Below are positions 30,924-40,882 of a DNA stretch of 56,316 bases, one piece after another. Numbering within the stretch: position 1 is the first letter of the stretch; each line of letters begins with the position of its first letter. The notes below the pieces were generated by a model. That model was not told where the DNA came from and made no database searches. It saw nothing but the letters and a program-made list of their open reading frames with translations. Source of the DNA: Limisphaerales bacterium (GTDB taxonomy: Bacteria; Verrucomicrobiota; Verrucomicrobiia; Limisphaerales; UBA11358); NCBI GenBank assembly GCA_003134375.1, contig PLAY01000020.1, forward strand, positions 1-56,316. The letters are read 5' to 3'. The position numbers were made by a program, and so were the translations under genes.

Positions 30924-33292
30924 AATTACGTATGTTGCAATTGTTGAAAAAGATTTTGTGGGTGGGTTTGCTGGCGTTTGGCTGGCAAACGGCCTTTGGT
31001 TATTCCTTGTTGGGGCCGAGCGGGACATATACTACGACTACGCTTCCCACTACATTCAGCGACAAATGGCAAACTGTGGATATTGGCTTCGATCCGATTC
31101 CGGCTTATAATGGCGCCCCGCCATACATAGGCGTCAACAATCTGGCAACAGGGCCAAAGAACATCGGTGAAGGATATCGCCGCAATACGCCGGTGATTTA
31201 TTACAGCTTTGACCAAAATTTTGCCGGTTTCTTCGGGGTCTATGGCGAACAGGCCGTGGACAGCGCCATGGCCGTCTTGAACAACGCATTTACCAACAAT
31301 CCACTGACGGGCCAATACCTGACCAACGGCGTGGACAGCTACAGCCCCGACCTTTCGGAATATCCTTTGCAATCGCTATCGCAAAATTACAATTTGTCCG
31401 CTGTAAATCTGCTGGATGTGAAATCACAGACGTTGGCTTTGATGATGGAGCAGTTGGGATTGGCCGATGCCATCCGTTATGTATGGATCTTGCACAATCG
31501 TACACATATAGGAACAATCCCGCCATGTCCCGGCAATATGGATTATTTGGTGGCCATGAGGAATTTCGACATCATGGCCAGTCCGTTGACCCAGTCTCAA
31601 TATTCGGCTTACGTCAACGGCGTACTTTATACCTATACCATTCCTGTTGACAATTGCGGCGCACTCCCGGGGCCGCCTGATACAGACGCGGTTGAATTAC
31701 CCTCCGATCCCTTGACCCAACAAAATTACCCGGTCGCGTCCGGCGGGCAGGCCGCCGTGGGTTCGTTGCCAACCGGATTTTTTTACACCGGCCTGACCCG
31801 GGACGACATGGCGGGCTTGCGTTTGCTATACAGTTCAACCCCAAGCTACACGGAAAGTGCGGCGCCCAACAGCACGCCGTTAAGTGGCGGCGGCCTGACC
31901 ATTACCAATCTCAATGACGAGTTTGTATTGACCACGTCCAATCTCACGCTGCTGACATTGGCGTCGCTCACCAACAATCCCGCCGCGCTTCAGACGCTTT
32001 ATCCGGGACTGGTGATCAGCAGCGTCATTACCAATTTCAACGGCAGTTTTACCTACACATTTGCCAACGTGGTGATCTACACTCTGGCCACCAATTCCCT
32101 GGTTCGCTATCAGATTCAAACCACCACGATTAAGCCGGCCATAGGCGCACCCGCCGGCACGATGACCACCACTACCACCACCAAATCCACCTCCTTCAGG
32201 ACCAATATCGTGTCGGGAGATTTTTTCCTCATTCCCACCAATTTGTGCGGATTGGAAATTCTGTCTGTATTGACCAACAACGTGGTTGCCATTACAAATT
32301 TGTTGGGGACTTCCGCCACCACCAACGGAACCACAACCACCATCACTTCGACGAACGTGGTCGTCGTTTCAACGAATCATGTTTTGTGGGTGGCGCCTTG
32401 CGAATTTATCGGTGGTTCCAGCGGCACAAACTCCACCACCGGGGAATATGAAGGCATTGAAAAAATTCAATTCGTGCGCGTGCCCGACCAGAACATTGAT
32501 CCGCTCACCGGCAATTTTATTCAACCCATTACGAACACCTACACGTTGACGGTGAAGCCGCCCGACAGCAGCCAGACAACGGTTCAGACCTTCCAAAGAG
32601 TGCTGACCCGGCCCGACATCCTATTTTCCGCGGCAGATTTGCTGCCTGGTCCGGAAGAAGAGAACGATTGGGTTCCTCCCTATTCCCGGACCATTAATTT
32701 CAATCTGACCCACATACCGCTCAACTCTGCCGGGCCGGGAACCATTGACCCTCCTTCCACAGTAACTTTTGACAAAGTCGGCCCGGTTTTCGAGAATGTC
32801 TCTGCCCCCTACTTTCTTCTGAATGGGCCGGACGCGGCCTATTTGCAATATTTTGTCTGGGGTTCGTTCGACGGTTCGACCAACGATCCGGTTGTTTATC
32901 CCAACGGCACGAGCATTGCCATGCTGGAAAGCGAGGCGCTGATCCAAATATCTCCGGCGACGCTGCCGGATGCGACCAATGGAGTGCCTTACTATTACTA
33001 CACCAGCGTCGTTACCAACATCGTCACCAACGGCGTCACCAACGCCGTTACCAACACTGTTACCAGCGCCGTCACCATTTCGGTCACCGGCGGCGGGCCG
33101 GCTTACACTTGGATGCTGGCGACGAACTCGCCCGGCTTGCCGACCGGGTTGAGCCTGCAGGGCCTGACATCAACTTGTGTCATTTCCGGCACCCCCATAA
33201 ACAACCCGGCTGGCACGTATGATTTTATTGTTCAAATGAATGATTCCAGCGCCCGCTCCGTGCAGATGGATTATTCGATTACGATTCATTAA
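30920..33292 (+). CDS. large exported protein, possible degenerate matrixin-like region and C-terminal putative Ig domain
   Basis: 790 aa. Signal peptide ILWVGLLAFGWQTAFGYS. The start overlaps the upstream stop by 4 bp (ATGA), so the two are translationally coupled. Residues ~30-310 recall a secreted matrixin-type protease (YYSFDQNF, VDSAMAVLNNAF, and LTRDDMAGLRLLYS, like the end of such domains), but no HExxHxxGxxH zinc site is present. The middle is rich in Thr/Asn strands. The C-terminal ~90 aa form a putative Ig (He_PIG-type) domain: ISPATLPDATNGVPYYY...GLPTGLSLQGLTSTCVISGTP. A tandem VTN(I/G/A/T) repeat lies just before it. Role unknown; probably cell-surface or secreted. Confidence 0.72.
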   Translation: MKLRMLQLLKKILWVGLLAFGWQTAFGYSLLGPSGTYTTTTLPTTFSDKWQTVDIGFDPIPAYNGAPPYIGVNNLATGPKNIGEGYRRNTPVIYYSFDQNFAGFFGVYGEQAVDSAMAVLNNAFTNNPLTGQYLTNGVDSYSPDLSEYPLQSLSQNYNLSAVNLLDVKSQTLALMMEQLGLADAIRYVWILHNRTHIGTIPPCPGNMDYLVAMRNFDIMASPLTQSQYSAYVNGVLYTYTIPVDNCGALPGPPDTDAVELPSDPLTQQNYPVASGGQAAVGSLPTGFFYTGLTRDDMAGLRLLYSSTPSYTESAAPNSTPLSGGGLTITNLNDEFVLTTSNLTLLTLASLTNNPAALQTLYPGLVISSVITNFNGSFTYTFANVVIYTLATNSLVRYQIQTTTIKPAIGAPAGTMTTTTTTKSTSFRTNIVSGDFFLIPTNLCGLEILSVLTNNVVAITNLLGTSATTNGTTTTITSTNVVVVSTNHVLWVAPCEFIGGSSGTNSTTGEYEGIEKIQFVRVPDQNIDPLTGNFIQPITNTYTLTVKPPDSSQTTVQTFQRVLTRPDILFSAADLLPGPEEENDWVPPYSRTINFNLTHIPLNSAGPGTIDPPSTVTFDKVGPVFENVSAPYFLLNGPDAAYLQYFVWGSFDGSTNDPVVYPNGTSIAMLESEALIQISPATLPDATNGVPYYYYTSVVTNIVTNGVTNAVTNTVTSAVTISVTGGGPAYTWMLATNSPGLPTGLSLQGLTSTCVISGTPINNPAGTYDFIVQMNDSSARSVQMDYSITIH
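33002..33086 (+). repeat. short tandem repeat encoding VTN units
   Basis: Around seven copies of a 12-bp unit such as GTCACCAACGGC, giving VVTNIVTNGVTNAVTNTVTSAVT. It is within the coding frame of the preceding entry; likely a slippage-prone linker. Confidence 0.7.
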
Positions 33293-33306
33293 GGAGTGAT
33301 TGTCAA

Positions 33307-36300
33307 ATGAAACCTACTTTTTCCAAATCCGGCAGACGGCTCCAGGCAATGGCGTTGCCGCTATTGGCTGGTTTGATTTTGTGTCCGCTGGCGGGAACGG
33401 CCGCGATTCCCACTTACATTAACAAAGGCACGATCGCATATTATTCGGACATCTATAATAACACAGTTTCTTCTTTGCCGCAGATTGACGCGACTAATTT
33501 CTACAACTCTGGCATATGGGATGTTTATACCCTCGAGCCCTTGCTTACCTTAGATTACGTTCTCATCAATCAACAAATCGCCTATATCAATTCCACCATT
33601 CCCTATAAAACCACCCATACGCTGAACTACACCAATAAAGGCACGATGACCGGCTCGGTGGGCTGGGAATTCGATTATGGAACGGGCAGTGGTGGACGCG
33701 GCATGTCCGCCAGCTTCTTTAATGACAGTTCCGGAACGATTCGGGCGGTGGATGGCACCTTCGATCCGCTTCCAGAAAATATCCTCAATCCCACCTATTA
33801 TACCATTGGTTATTTGCTGGTATCGGCCACGAATATCGTCAATAAAGGCTCGCTCATCGCCGGCGCCAATGGCGAGATCATATTGACCGGGTCAAGTGTG
33901 AATCTTAGCCGCAGTCTGGTGGAGATCAGCCCCATAGCGTCGGTTGGCAGCCTCAACGGGGTGTTGACCAATCATTACAGTCCGGATGTGGGTATTTATG
34001 ACTTGTATTGGGGAACGACCAACGATTTATACGTGGGCGGATCATGGTGGGATGGCATCGAAGTAGACCGCTTTTCGGGCTCCGATATGGCTGTGCCATG
34101 CGGGTTATTAGAAGATATTACCATCGGGCCATTCGTTCCCACCGTGATTGATTCAGTCAGTAACAACACGGGACTGCTGACGGTGACGGCCACCAATGCT
34201 GACCAAACGACGTACACCGTGCTTCTGGCCACCAACCAGTTCCGTCAGGGCGTTTTTGTGCTCATTGGCAACGATGCAATAAACGGGCAGATAAGGTTTG
34301 TGCCCAGCGGGAACCCCACGAATCTTTTCGAAACCGTTGCCGTGCAACTATCAACAGTAAACACGAATGCGGCAAGTGGACAACCGCAGACCAGTGATAT
34401 TTACCTGGTGGATACTTTGGCCCGCGACCCCTTTCTGGCACTGCTCCCCGATTATCAAATCAACCCCGCCGCTTTTTGCAGTGGCCCGACCTACCGCCCG
34501 ACCAACTACCTTGTGTCGCGGTCAGACCCGGGCGCGTTTGGCGCGGGGAGTCCCGGTCTCGGGACGCCTCCCGCCGATTTTTATTACGACCCGTTGACGT
34601 TCACCAATTTTCTTGTCACGGGCGGCTGGTGGGCCGCTCACTCCGCCCTCGTTGATAATCAGGCCGCCGAAGGGCCGCCCTATGGTTCCGTCACCAATTT
34701 GCCGGGCCGGGTCCGGGTTTATGCCGACAATTTGAATCTCAACCAGGCACGGGTGAGCGCCGAAGGGGAGATCGTGATTCAGACACCCAACTTGACTGAC
34801 AGTGCCAACGCGGTCATGGATTGCCAGAATCTTAGTTTCAACCTGGGGACCACCAACGGCAGTTTGAACTTCACGAATCTTGCTTTTCCCTTTGTTAACC
34901 GGTTGAATGGGACGAATAGCATGTGGTCGGGTGTATGGACCAATTATGCGATGATAATCACTACCAATTACATGACGGTCACCAATCCGCCCGTCGCTCC
35001 CTCAACGAACACGACCACTTCTACAATCCGTGCGGATTTGACCAATATGCTGCAAATTAATTTATACATTTTTGTGGTGGATGCCAGCGGGCTGAAAATT
35101 ACAGCGCCGGTCACGGTTTATGATTTGCTCCTGCACAGCACCAACAACGTCGGAAACACCAACAGCATCGTCATCGGCGATTCTGTGAGTGTGGTGGAAT
35201 CATTTCTCCTCGATTGCCAGAGCTTCACCCTTGATGGAAATCTCACTTTCCCCGGTATTTCCCCGATGAATCCCGTCTCCGGGACGCCGTATGTCGCCGC
35301 GCCCATTCAGAATTGGGTCTATGCCATGGCGCCCACCCTCAGTTATTTCACCAACAATGGTTCTCTGTCCATTCCCAACGACGCGAATTTTGGAGATGAT
35401 GGGCCGGCCAATTATATGGCCTTCGTCAACAACGGGTTTATTTCGGCCGGGGACCAGACGATTAACAGTTATTACTTTGAAAATGACGGGACTCTGAATA
35501 CCACCGTTGGAGATTGTTACGTGACGACCGCGACCGGCAAATTCCAAAACGGCAAGGTTGCCTCGGGGGCCGACATTCAATTCTTTGCCAATAATTTAAA
35601 GTTTAATCAAAGCACGCTCCAGGCCTCCGGCGGTGAACTGGACTTTACCGCGACCAATTCGCTGGCCGATACCGGCGGTGGTTCGGGCAATTCTTTTACG
35701 TGCAAATACGGTTTCAATTTGTGGATCAAACCGCGACTCGGAGATTTGCTGGGGACTACCATGAACACGGTGGCGCCGACCAATCTTTCGATCGAGGTTG
35801 ACCATTACTGGGCGGGCACAAACTGCGGCCCGGTCAACAGTGGTTATTCCAACAATGTGGCCCTGGGCCAGTTGGTGCTGGCCCCGCAAGGATCGCTGGT
35901 GACGGATCCACCGTTGTTTTTCTTTGCCGGCGCCACGGGCGGGGGCGTCACCAATGGCCTTTACGTGGATCTGCTCGACCTCAGCGCCTTGGGTACCAAC
36001 TGGGACAACATCCAGCAGCACCTGTTGCAGATTGACCCGAGCCTGGTGATTTATTATGCCGCCGCGAAGCTCGGCTTTACCCCGCCGCCCGCGGTACCCG
36101 GTTTGCCGCCACAGGAACCGGAGGAATTCTTGAATGGCCAGTTCGGCGGGCACCTGCGCTGGGTCCAGACGTTCGCCGGGCCGAACAGTTCCGTGGCGGT
36201 GTTAATCAATGGCCAGTCTTACGAATTCAATAAAGCATTGCGTTTTGCCACCACCATTGATTCGAATTCCAATGGGATTCCTAATTATGCCGACCCGAAT

Positions 36301-36735
36301 CCTTTCAGTGCGCCGTCCGCTTATCTGACGTTGACTAACGTGCCGCCGGGGGCACAGTCGTCACCAATCGTATTCGCATTGTATAGTTATAGTTATACCA
36401 CCAACACAATCTCAACTGTTATAACGAATCGGATTCATGGGCGTATAACCGGTTATATCACCAACACAACCACGACTGTTATCACGAATACGACTGTAAA
36501 CACCGTAATTGGGACGCGGACGAACCAGTCGTCATCATCCGTCCCGGCCCTTTCATGGGTGGCGTTTCCAAACACCGTTTATAATGTCCAGTTCACCACG
36601 AATTTGGCGCCGGCGAATTGGCAGCCATTGTTGACCTACACCAATAACGTGCCCATCGATCAAATGGTCACCGTTTTTGACACCAATGCGCCGGCAGCTG
36701 CCGCCAAACGGTTTTATCGCGTTTACAGTCCGTGA
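33307..36735 (+). CDS. very large exported protein of unknown function, TN-rich beta repeats
   Basis: 1142 aa. A good ribosome site AAGGAG lies 9 bp before the ATG, and the signal peptide is LLAGLILCPLAGTAAI. The protein is beta-rich with many Asn/Thr/Gly turns (NKGTIAYYSD, FNDSSGTIRAVDGTF, NKGSLIAGANGEIILTGSSVNL), which suggests a right-handed beta-helix or similar elongated passenger. Residues ~1015-1070 include the YTTNTISTVITNRIHGRITG segment from the DNA repeat shared with the protein at 28770. It ends in the same NTVYNVQFTTNLAPANWQPLL...RFYRVYSP type of terminal module seen in the S53 protease and the first exported protein. That module may be a sorting or attachment domain; this is inference. 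Confidence 0.75.
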   Translation: MKPTFSKSGRRLQAMALPLLAGLILCPLAGTAAIPTYINKGTIAYYSDIYNNTVSSLPQIDATNFYNSGIWDVYTLEPLLTLDYVLINQQIAYINSTIPYKTTHTLNYTNKGTMTGSVGWEFDYGTGSGGRGMSASFFNDSSGTIRAVDGTFDPLPENILNPTYYTIGYLLVSATNIVNKGSLIAGANGEIILTGSSVNLSRSLVEISPIASVGSLNGVLTNHYSPDVGIYDLYWGTTNDLYVGGSWWDGIEVDRFSGSDMAVPCGLLEDITIGPFVPTVIDSVSNNTGLLTVTATNADQTTYTVLLATNQFRQGVFVLIGNDAINGQIRFVPSGNPTNLFETVAVQLSTVNTNAASGQPQTSDIYLVDTLARDPFLALLPDYQINPAAFCSGPTYRPTNYLVSRSDPGAFGAGSPGLGTPPADFYYDPLTFTNFLVTGGWWAAHSALVDNQAAEGPPYGSVTNLPGRVRVYADNLNLNQARVSAEGEIVIQTPNLTDSANAVMDCQNLSFNLGTTNGSLNFTNLAFPFVNRLNGTNSMWSGVWTNYAMIITTNYMTVTNPPVAPSTNTTTSTIRADLTNMLQINLYIFVVDASGLKITAPVTVYDLLLHSTNNVGNTNSIVIGDSVSVVESFLLDCQSFTLDGNLTFPGISPMNPVSGTPYVAAPIQNWVYAMAPTLSYFTNNGSLSIPNDANFGDDGPANYMAFVNNGFISAGDQTINSYYFENDGTLNTTVGDCYVTTATGKFQNGKVASGADIQFFANNLKFNQSTLQASGGELDFTATNSLADTGGGSGNSFTCKYGFNLWIKPRLGDLLGTTMNTVAPTNLSIEVDHYWAGTNCGPVNSGYSNNVALGQLVLAPQGSLVTDPPLFFFAGATGGGVTNGLYVDLLDLSALGTNWDNIQQHLLQIDPSLVIYYAAAKLGFTPPPAVPGLPPQEPEEFLNGQFGGHLRWVQTFAGPNSSVAVLINGQSYEFNKALRFATTIDSNSNGIPNYADPNPFSAPSAYLTLTNVPPGAQSSPIVFALYSYSYTTNTISTVITNRIHGRITGYITNTTTTVITNTTVNTVIGTRTNQSSSSVPALSWVAFPNTVYNVQFTTNLAPANWQPLLTYTNNVPIDQMVTVFDTNAPAAAAKRFYRVYSP
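36369..36508. repeat. ~140-bp repeat inside an exported-protein gene, copy 2
   Basis: Matches 29231-29376 with few changes and a 6-bp duplication (TTATAG). The palindrome TATAACCGGTTATA is at 36444-36457. Confidence 0.85.
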
Positions 36736-36847
36736 CGCGTTTTGGATTGCGGGATCGCGGTTGAGAAAAGCAGCGCAACACAGAGATTACGTGAGCATGT
36801 CGCCGAAGGTTGCCATCAGGCTTTGATGGCTTACGCAAAAAGAATTC

Positions 36848-39800
36848 ATGAAGATTCGATTTTTAACTGCCCAATGGCCATGGGTTGGAAAATTTGTTGC
36901 CGCAGCCAGCGTGGCCGGGTTGCTCCCCTTCACGACACCCGCCCAGTCGGCGGCGATGCAAATACTGCCCGGACACGTTCCGGCGGTGGTGGCGCGCTTG
37001 CAGCCCGTTGAAAGCCTTGCCGGATCACAGCGGCTGAATCTTGCCATCGGCCTGCCATTACGAAATGGGGAAGCACTCACCAATCTCCTCCAGCAGATTT
37101 ACGATCCGGCCAGCACCAATTACCATCGGTATTTGACGCCGGGGCAGTTCACGAAGCGGTTTGGCCCGACCGAGCAGGATTATCAGGCGGTCGTTGCCTT
37201 CGCCAAGGCCAATGGGTTTACCGTAACCGGGACTCACCCCAATCGCATGTTGGTGGATGTCAGCGGCACAGTGACGAACATTGAAAAAGCTTTCCATGTT
37301 AAGATGCACCGTTATCAGCACCCAACGGAAGCCCGCACGTTTTATGCACCGGATGCCGAGCCGTCGCTCAACTTGACGGTTCCGGTGTTGCACATCGGCG
37401 GCCTTGACACTTTTAACGTGCCGCGTCCTTTGTTTAAGGCAACGCCGATTAATGCCGTGTCGGGCAAGGCGCTGGCCGGGGCGGCAAGCGCAGCCAATAC
37501 GGTGCCTGCCGCTGGTTCCGGGCCAATCGGCCTTTACATGGGGAACGATTTCCGGGCTGCCTATGCCCCGCACGTCTCACTCACCGGCTCGGGACAGACG
37601 GTCGCGCTTTTTGAATTGGATGGCTATTACCCAAATGACATCACGACCTACGAAAACTATGCCGGATTGCCGGGCGTTCCATTGTCCAATGTGTTGGTGG
37701 ATGGATTTAGCGGTCCTCCTGGTGCCAACAATGTTGAGGTGGCACTGGACATTGAAATGGTGGTCTCCATGTCACCGAGACTTTCCAAAATTGTCGTTTA
37801 TGAAGGGTTAAATGACGGGAACGATGCCACTATTACCGACATGTTGAACCTCATAGCCACAGATGATTCGGCCAGCCAAATCAGTTCTTCCTGGCTGCTT
37901 CCCGACAACCCCATTTGGGACTTGATATACAAGCAATATGCTGCCCAAGGGCAGTCGTTTTTCCAGGCTTCCGGTGACAATGACGCATTTGTCTGGTCAA
38001 TCCTATACCAGCAACAAACAGATAACCCATATATTACGCTTGTCGGGGGAACAACTTTGACGACCCTTCCAGGCGGGGGTTATGCGACGGAAAAGGTTTG
38101 GAACTGGGGCGGCGGCGAGGGCAGCGGCGGCGGAATCAGCCCCAATTACCTGATCCCGAGCTGGCAAGCCAACATCAACATGACGGCTAATGGCGGATCG
38201 ACAAGCAATCGGAACATTCCGGATGTTGCCATGACGGCGGATAATATTTTAGTCTTTGCGAATGATGGCAACGGCTATTCTGTCGGCGGCACCAGCGCTG
38301 CGGCGCCGTTGTGGGCTGGTTTTACCGCATTGGTCAATCAGCAGGCTGTGGCCAAAGGCGAGTCCACAGTCGGTTTTATTAACCCGGCCATTTACGCGAT
38401 TGGCAAAGGATCTGGCTATGCCTCTGCTTTTCACGATATCACGACCGGCGACAACACCTGGCTGGCCAGCCCTACCAACTTCTATGCCGTGACCGGTTAC
38501 GACCTCTGCACCGGCTGGGGCTCCCCCAACGGACAAAACCTGATTGATATTCTCATACCACCCTGCACGCCTGATGGCATACTGGAAGTGACGGTCACGC
38601 CCGCCAACGGTTCAATCCTGCTTGAAGGCACGACGCAAACAATCTATGTGCAGGTGACTGATGGTATGCCCGTGACGAATGCCACGGTGGTCGCGACCAT
38701 CATTGGCAGCACGAATATCGTTTTTAAGAACAATGGCGTTGCCCCCGACGTGACCGCCAACGATGACATTTACACCGCGTACTTGAGCGTGCCCGCTAAC
38801 ACGAATAATCTGACTTTGAGCTTCCTCATCACCGCCCCCGGCAAGACGAACAGCACCAACGTGGTCACCTACAGCGTGGTGCCGATCCCCGGAAACAACA
38901 ACTTTACCAACTCGATAAAAGTTCCCGCCGCTGGTGCGGTGTATCTGTCGAATAACAGATATGCCACCCTGCAGTCGGGTGAACCACAACATGATGGCGA
39001 CCCCACTGTGGGGGCTTCGCTTTGGTGGAATTGGACGCCGTCCGTTAACACGAATGTTTTGCTTGACGCTTATGGCAGTGCGATTGACGTCGTTCTGGCC
39101 GTCTATACCGGCAGCACTTTGACCACTTTGCAGCCAGTGGCGGCCACCAATAGCGCCGGCACGGGAATGTCAGCCCATCTCAACTTTAATGCCGTGGCGA
39201 ACACGACGTATCAGATCGCCGTGGCCAGCGCAAATTCGAATTCGGTGGGATCGCTTCGATTCAATGTGGTGCCCGGGGGGGAACCTGACACCAATGCGCC
39301 CACGGTTACCATCACCAGTCCGCTGAATGGTTATGGAACGACCAATGCCTTGCTCACTGTTTCCGGCACGGCCATTGACCAGCAGCCAAACGCTTCCGGC
39401 GTCAGCCAGGTGTTCATCAGCCTTAATGGTCAATGCCTGATCGTGGCTGCGGGCACCACCAATTGGTCGGACACGTTTGGCCTGACGCCGGGGCTGAACA
39501 ACATCGGCGTTTTGGCTGAAGATTTTGCGGGCAACATTTCCGCGCCGGTTGGCATCCAGGTCGTTTACATCCCCCAGGTTCCGTCCAATGATTTCTTTGT
39601 TAATGCGACTCCATTGACCAACCTGAGTCCGGTCACGGCTAACAATGCCGGCGCCACAAAAGAACTGGGAGAGCCCAACCACGCCGGCAACACCGGGGGC
39701 AAGTCCGTTTGGTGGTCGTTTCAACCTCCGTCTGATGGCGTCCTGACCCTTAGCACGACCAACTCCACCTTTGACACGCTCCTGGCCTTGTACACCGGCC

Positions 39801-40867
39801 CGGACGTCGCTCATCTCACCACCATCGCCGAAAATGATGATGCCTATAATGGCGCGCCAGGTGGTTTCAGCCTGATTAATCAGGCGGTGAGGGCCAATCT
39901 GGTTTACTACATTGCCGTGGACGGCTATGACGGCGCCTTCGGTAACATCGTGCTGTCTTACTCATTTGTCCCTGCAAGTCTCTGTCAGTTGACAGTCACC
40001 AACAATGCGGGAGGCACCGTGCAGGTGGCCACGGTTAATTCCCTGGGCGGCACCGAGGTGATGCCGGGAACTTCCGGCGATTTCGCCAGCGGCTCCACCG
40101 TCGTTCTGACAGCGTTTCCCAACCCGGATTACCAGTTTAATGCTTGGTCGTCTGGCAGTGTGAATTCGTCGGCCAATCCGTTCTCCTTTGTCATTACCGG
40201 CAACATGGGCATCACCGGCTCCTTCGGTCCGATGGCGTTCAGCGACGGCTTCGAAACCGGGGATCTGACGCACCTCCCGTGGAGGACGGTTTTTGACGGG
40301 AACGTACCTTGGGTTGTGCAAACCAATGTCGTCGCAGATGGCCAGTACGCGGCCAGGTCAGGCGTCATTGGCGACAGTCAAAGCAGTTCTTTGTTCCTCA
40401 CGGGCACCTTTGGGGCGGGCATCGGCTCTTTTGATTATCGCGTCAGTTCCGAGCAGTATTGGGATATCTTCAGCTTCTATGTGGACGGTGTTTTGCAGCA
40501 ACAGTGGTCGGGAGAGGTGGGTTGGGCCAACTTTGCATTTCCGTTGACCGCCGGGACGCATACTTTGGAATGGAGCTACGTCAAAGATCCCAGCTTAAGT
40601 TCCGGACTCGATGCCGCGTTCATCGACGACGTTAACCTGCCAATCGGGGGCGGCGTCCCGCCGCAATTTGGAAGTCTTGTGTTCTCCAACGGCACGTTCC
40701 AGTTCACCATTACCAGCGGGGCGAACCAGACCAACGTCATCCAGGCTTCGACCAACCTCATAAACTGGATCCCGATTTACACCAACCTTGGCTCATTCAC
40801 CTTTACAAACGCGATTGATCCGAACTATCCATTCCGCTTCTATCGCGACCTCATCCTTGGGCCGTAA
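36848..40867 (+). CDS. S53 (sedolisin/kumamolisin-type) serine-carboxyl protease with PPC, Ig-like and sandwich domains
   Basis: 1339 aa with signal peptide (FVAAASVAGLLPFTTPAQSA). Pro-domain ~30-200: LRNGEALTNLLQQIYDPAS, YLTPGQFTKRFGP. The catalytic domain spans ~230-575. The Glu/Asp pair is in NNVEVALDIEM, the oxyanion Asp in ASGDNDAF, the nucleophile Ser in GGTSAAAP, and a calcium-site-like TGYDLCTGWGSPNG closes the domain, so all key residues are present. The tail has an Ig-like part (~590-680), a PPC-type sandwich, an Ig-like SPLNGYGTTNALLTVSGTA segment, a second PPC-type sandwich (SVWWSFQPPSDGVLTL...NDDAYNG), an InlB-type repeat and a jelly-roll (GFETGDLTHLPW...DAAFIDDVNLP), then the common terminal module. 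It probably digests external protein, likely best at acid pH as in the family. Confidence 0.9.
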   Translation: MKIRFLTAQWPWVGKFVAAASVAGLLPFTTPAQSAAMQILPGHVPAVVARLQPVESLAGSQRLNLAIGLPLRNGEALTNLLQQIYDPASTNYHRYLTPGQFTKRFGPTEQDYQAVVAFAKANGFTVTGTHPNRMLVDVSGTVTNIEKAFHVKMHRYQHPTEARTFYAPDAEPSLNLTVPVLHIGGLDTFNVPRPLFKATPINAVSGKALAGAASAANTVPAAGSGPIGLYMGNDFRAAYAPHVSLTGSGQTVALFELDGYYPNDITTYENYAGLPGVPLSNVLVDGFSGPPGANNVEVALDIEMVVSMSPRLSKIVVYEGLNDGNDATITDMLNLIATDDSASQISSSWLLPDNPIWDLIYKQYAAQGQSFFQASGDNDAFVWSILYQQQTDNPYITLVGGTTLTTLPGGGYATEKVWNWGGGEGSGGGISPNYLIPSWQANINMTANGGSTSNRNIPDVAMTADNILVFANDGNGYSVGGTSAAAPLWAGFTALVNQQAVAKGESTVGFINPAIYAIGKGSGYASAFHDITTGDNTWLASPTNFYAVTGYDLCTGWGSPNGQNLIDILIPPCTPDGILEVTVTPANGSILLEGTTQTIYVQVTDGMPVTNATVVATIIGSTNIVFKNNGVAPDVTANDDIYTAYLSVPANTNNLTLSFLITAPGKTNSTNVVTYSVVPIPGNNNFTNSIKVPAAGAVYLSNNRYATLQSGEPQHDGDPTVGASLWWNWTPSVNTNVLLDAYGSAIDVVLAVYTGSTLTTLQPVAATNSAGTGMSAHLNFNAVANTTYQIAVASANSNSVGSLRFNVVPGGEPDTNAPTVTITSPLNGYGTTNALLTVSGTAIDQQPNASGVSQVFISLNGQCLIVAAGTTNWSDTFGLTPGLNNIGVLAEDFAGNISAPVGIQVVYIPQVPSNDFFVNATPLTNLSPVTANNAGATKELGEPNHAGNTGGKSVWWSFQPPSDGVLTLSTTNSTFDTLLALYTGPDVAHLTTIAENDDAYNGAPGGFSLINQAVRANLVYYIAVDGYDGAFGNIVLSYSFVPASLCQLTVTNNAGGTVQVATVNSLGGTEVMPGTSGDFASGSTVVLTAFPNPDYQFNAWSSGSVNSSANPFSFVITGNMGITGSFGPMAFSDGFETGDLTHLPWRTVFDGNVPWVVQTNVVADGQYAARSGVIGDSQSSSLFLTGTFGAGIGSFDYRVSSEQYWDIFSFYVDGVLQQQWSGEVGWANFAFPLTAGTHTLEWSYVKDPSLSSGLDAAFIDDVNLPIGGGVPPQFGSLVFSNGTFQFTITSGANQTNVIQASTNLINWIPIYTNLGSFTFTNAIDPNYPFRFYRDLILGP

Positions 40868-40882
40868 CCCGCCCGCGAGCCG

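Noticed and set aside
33002-33086. CRISPR-like repeats
   Set aside because: Units are 12 bp with no spacers and are in frame as VTN repeats of an exported protein.
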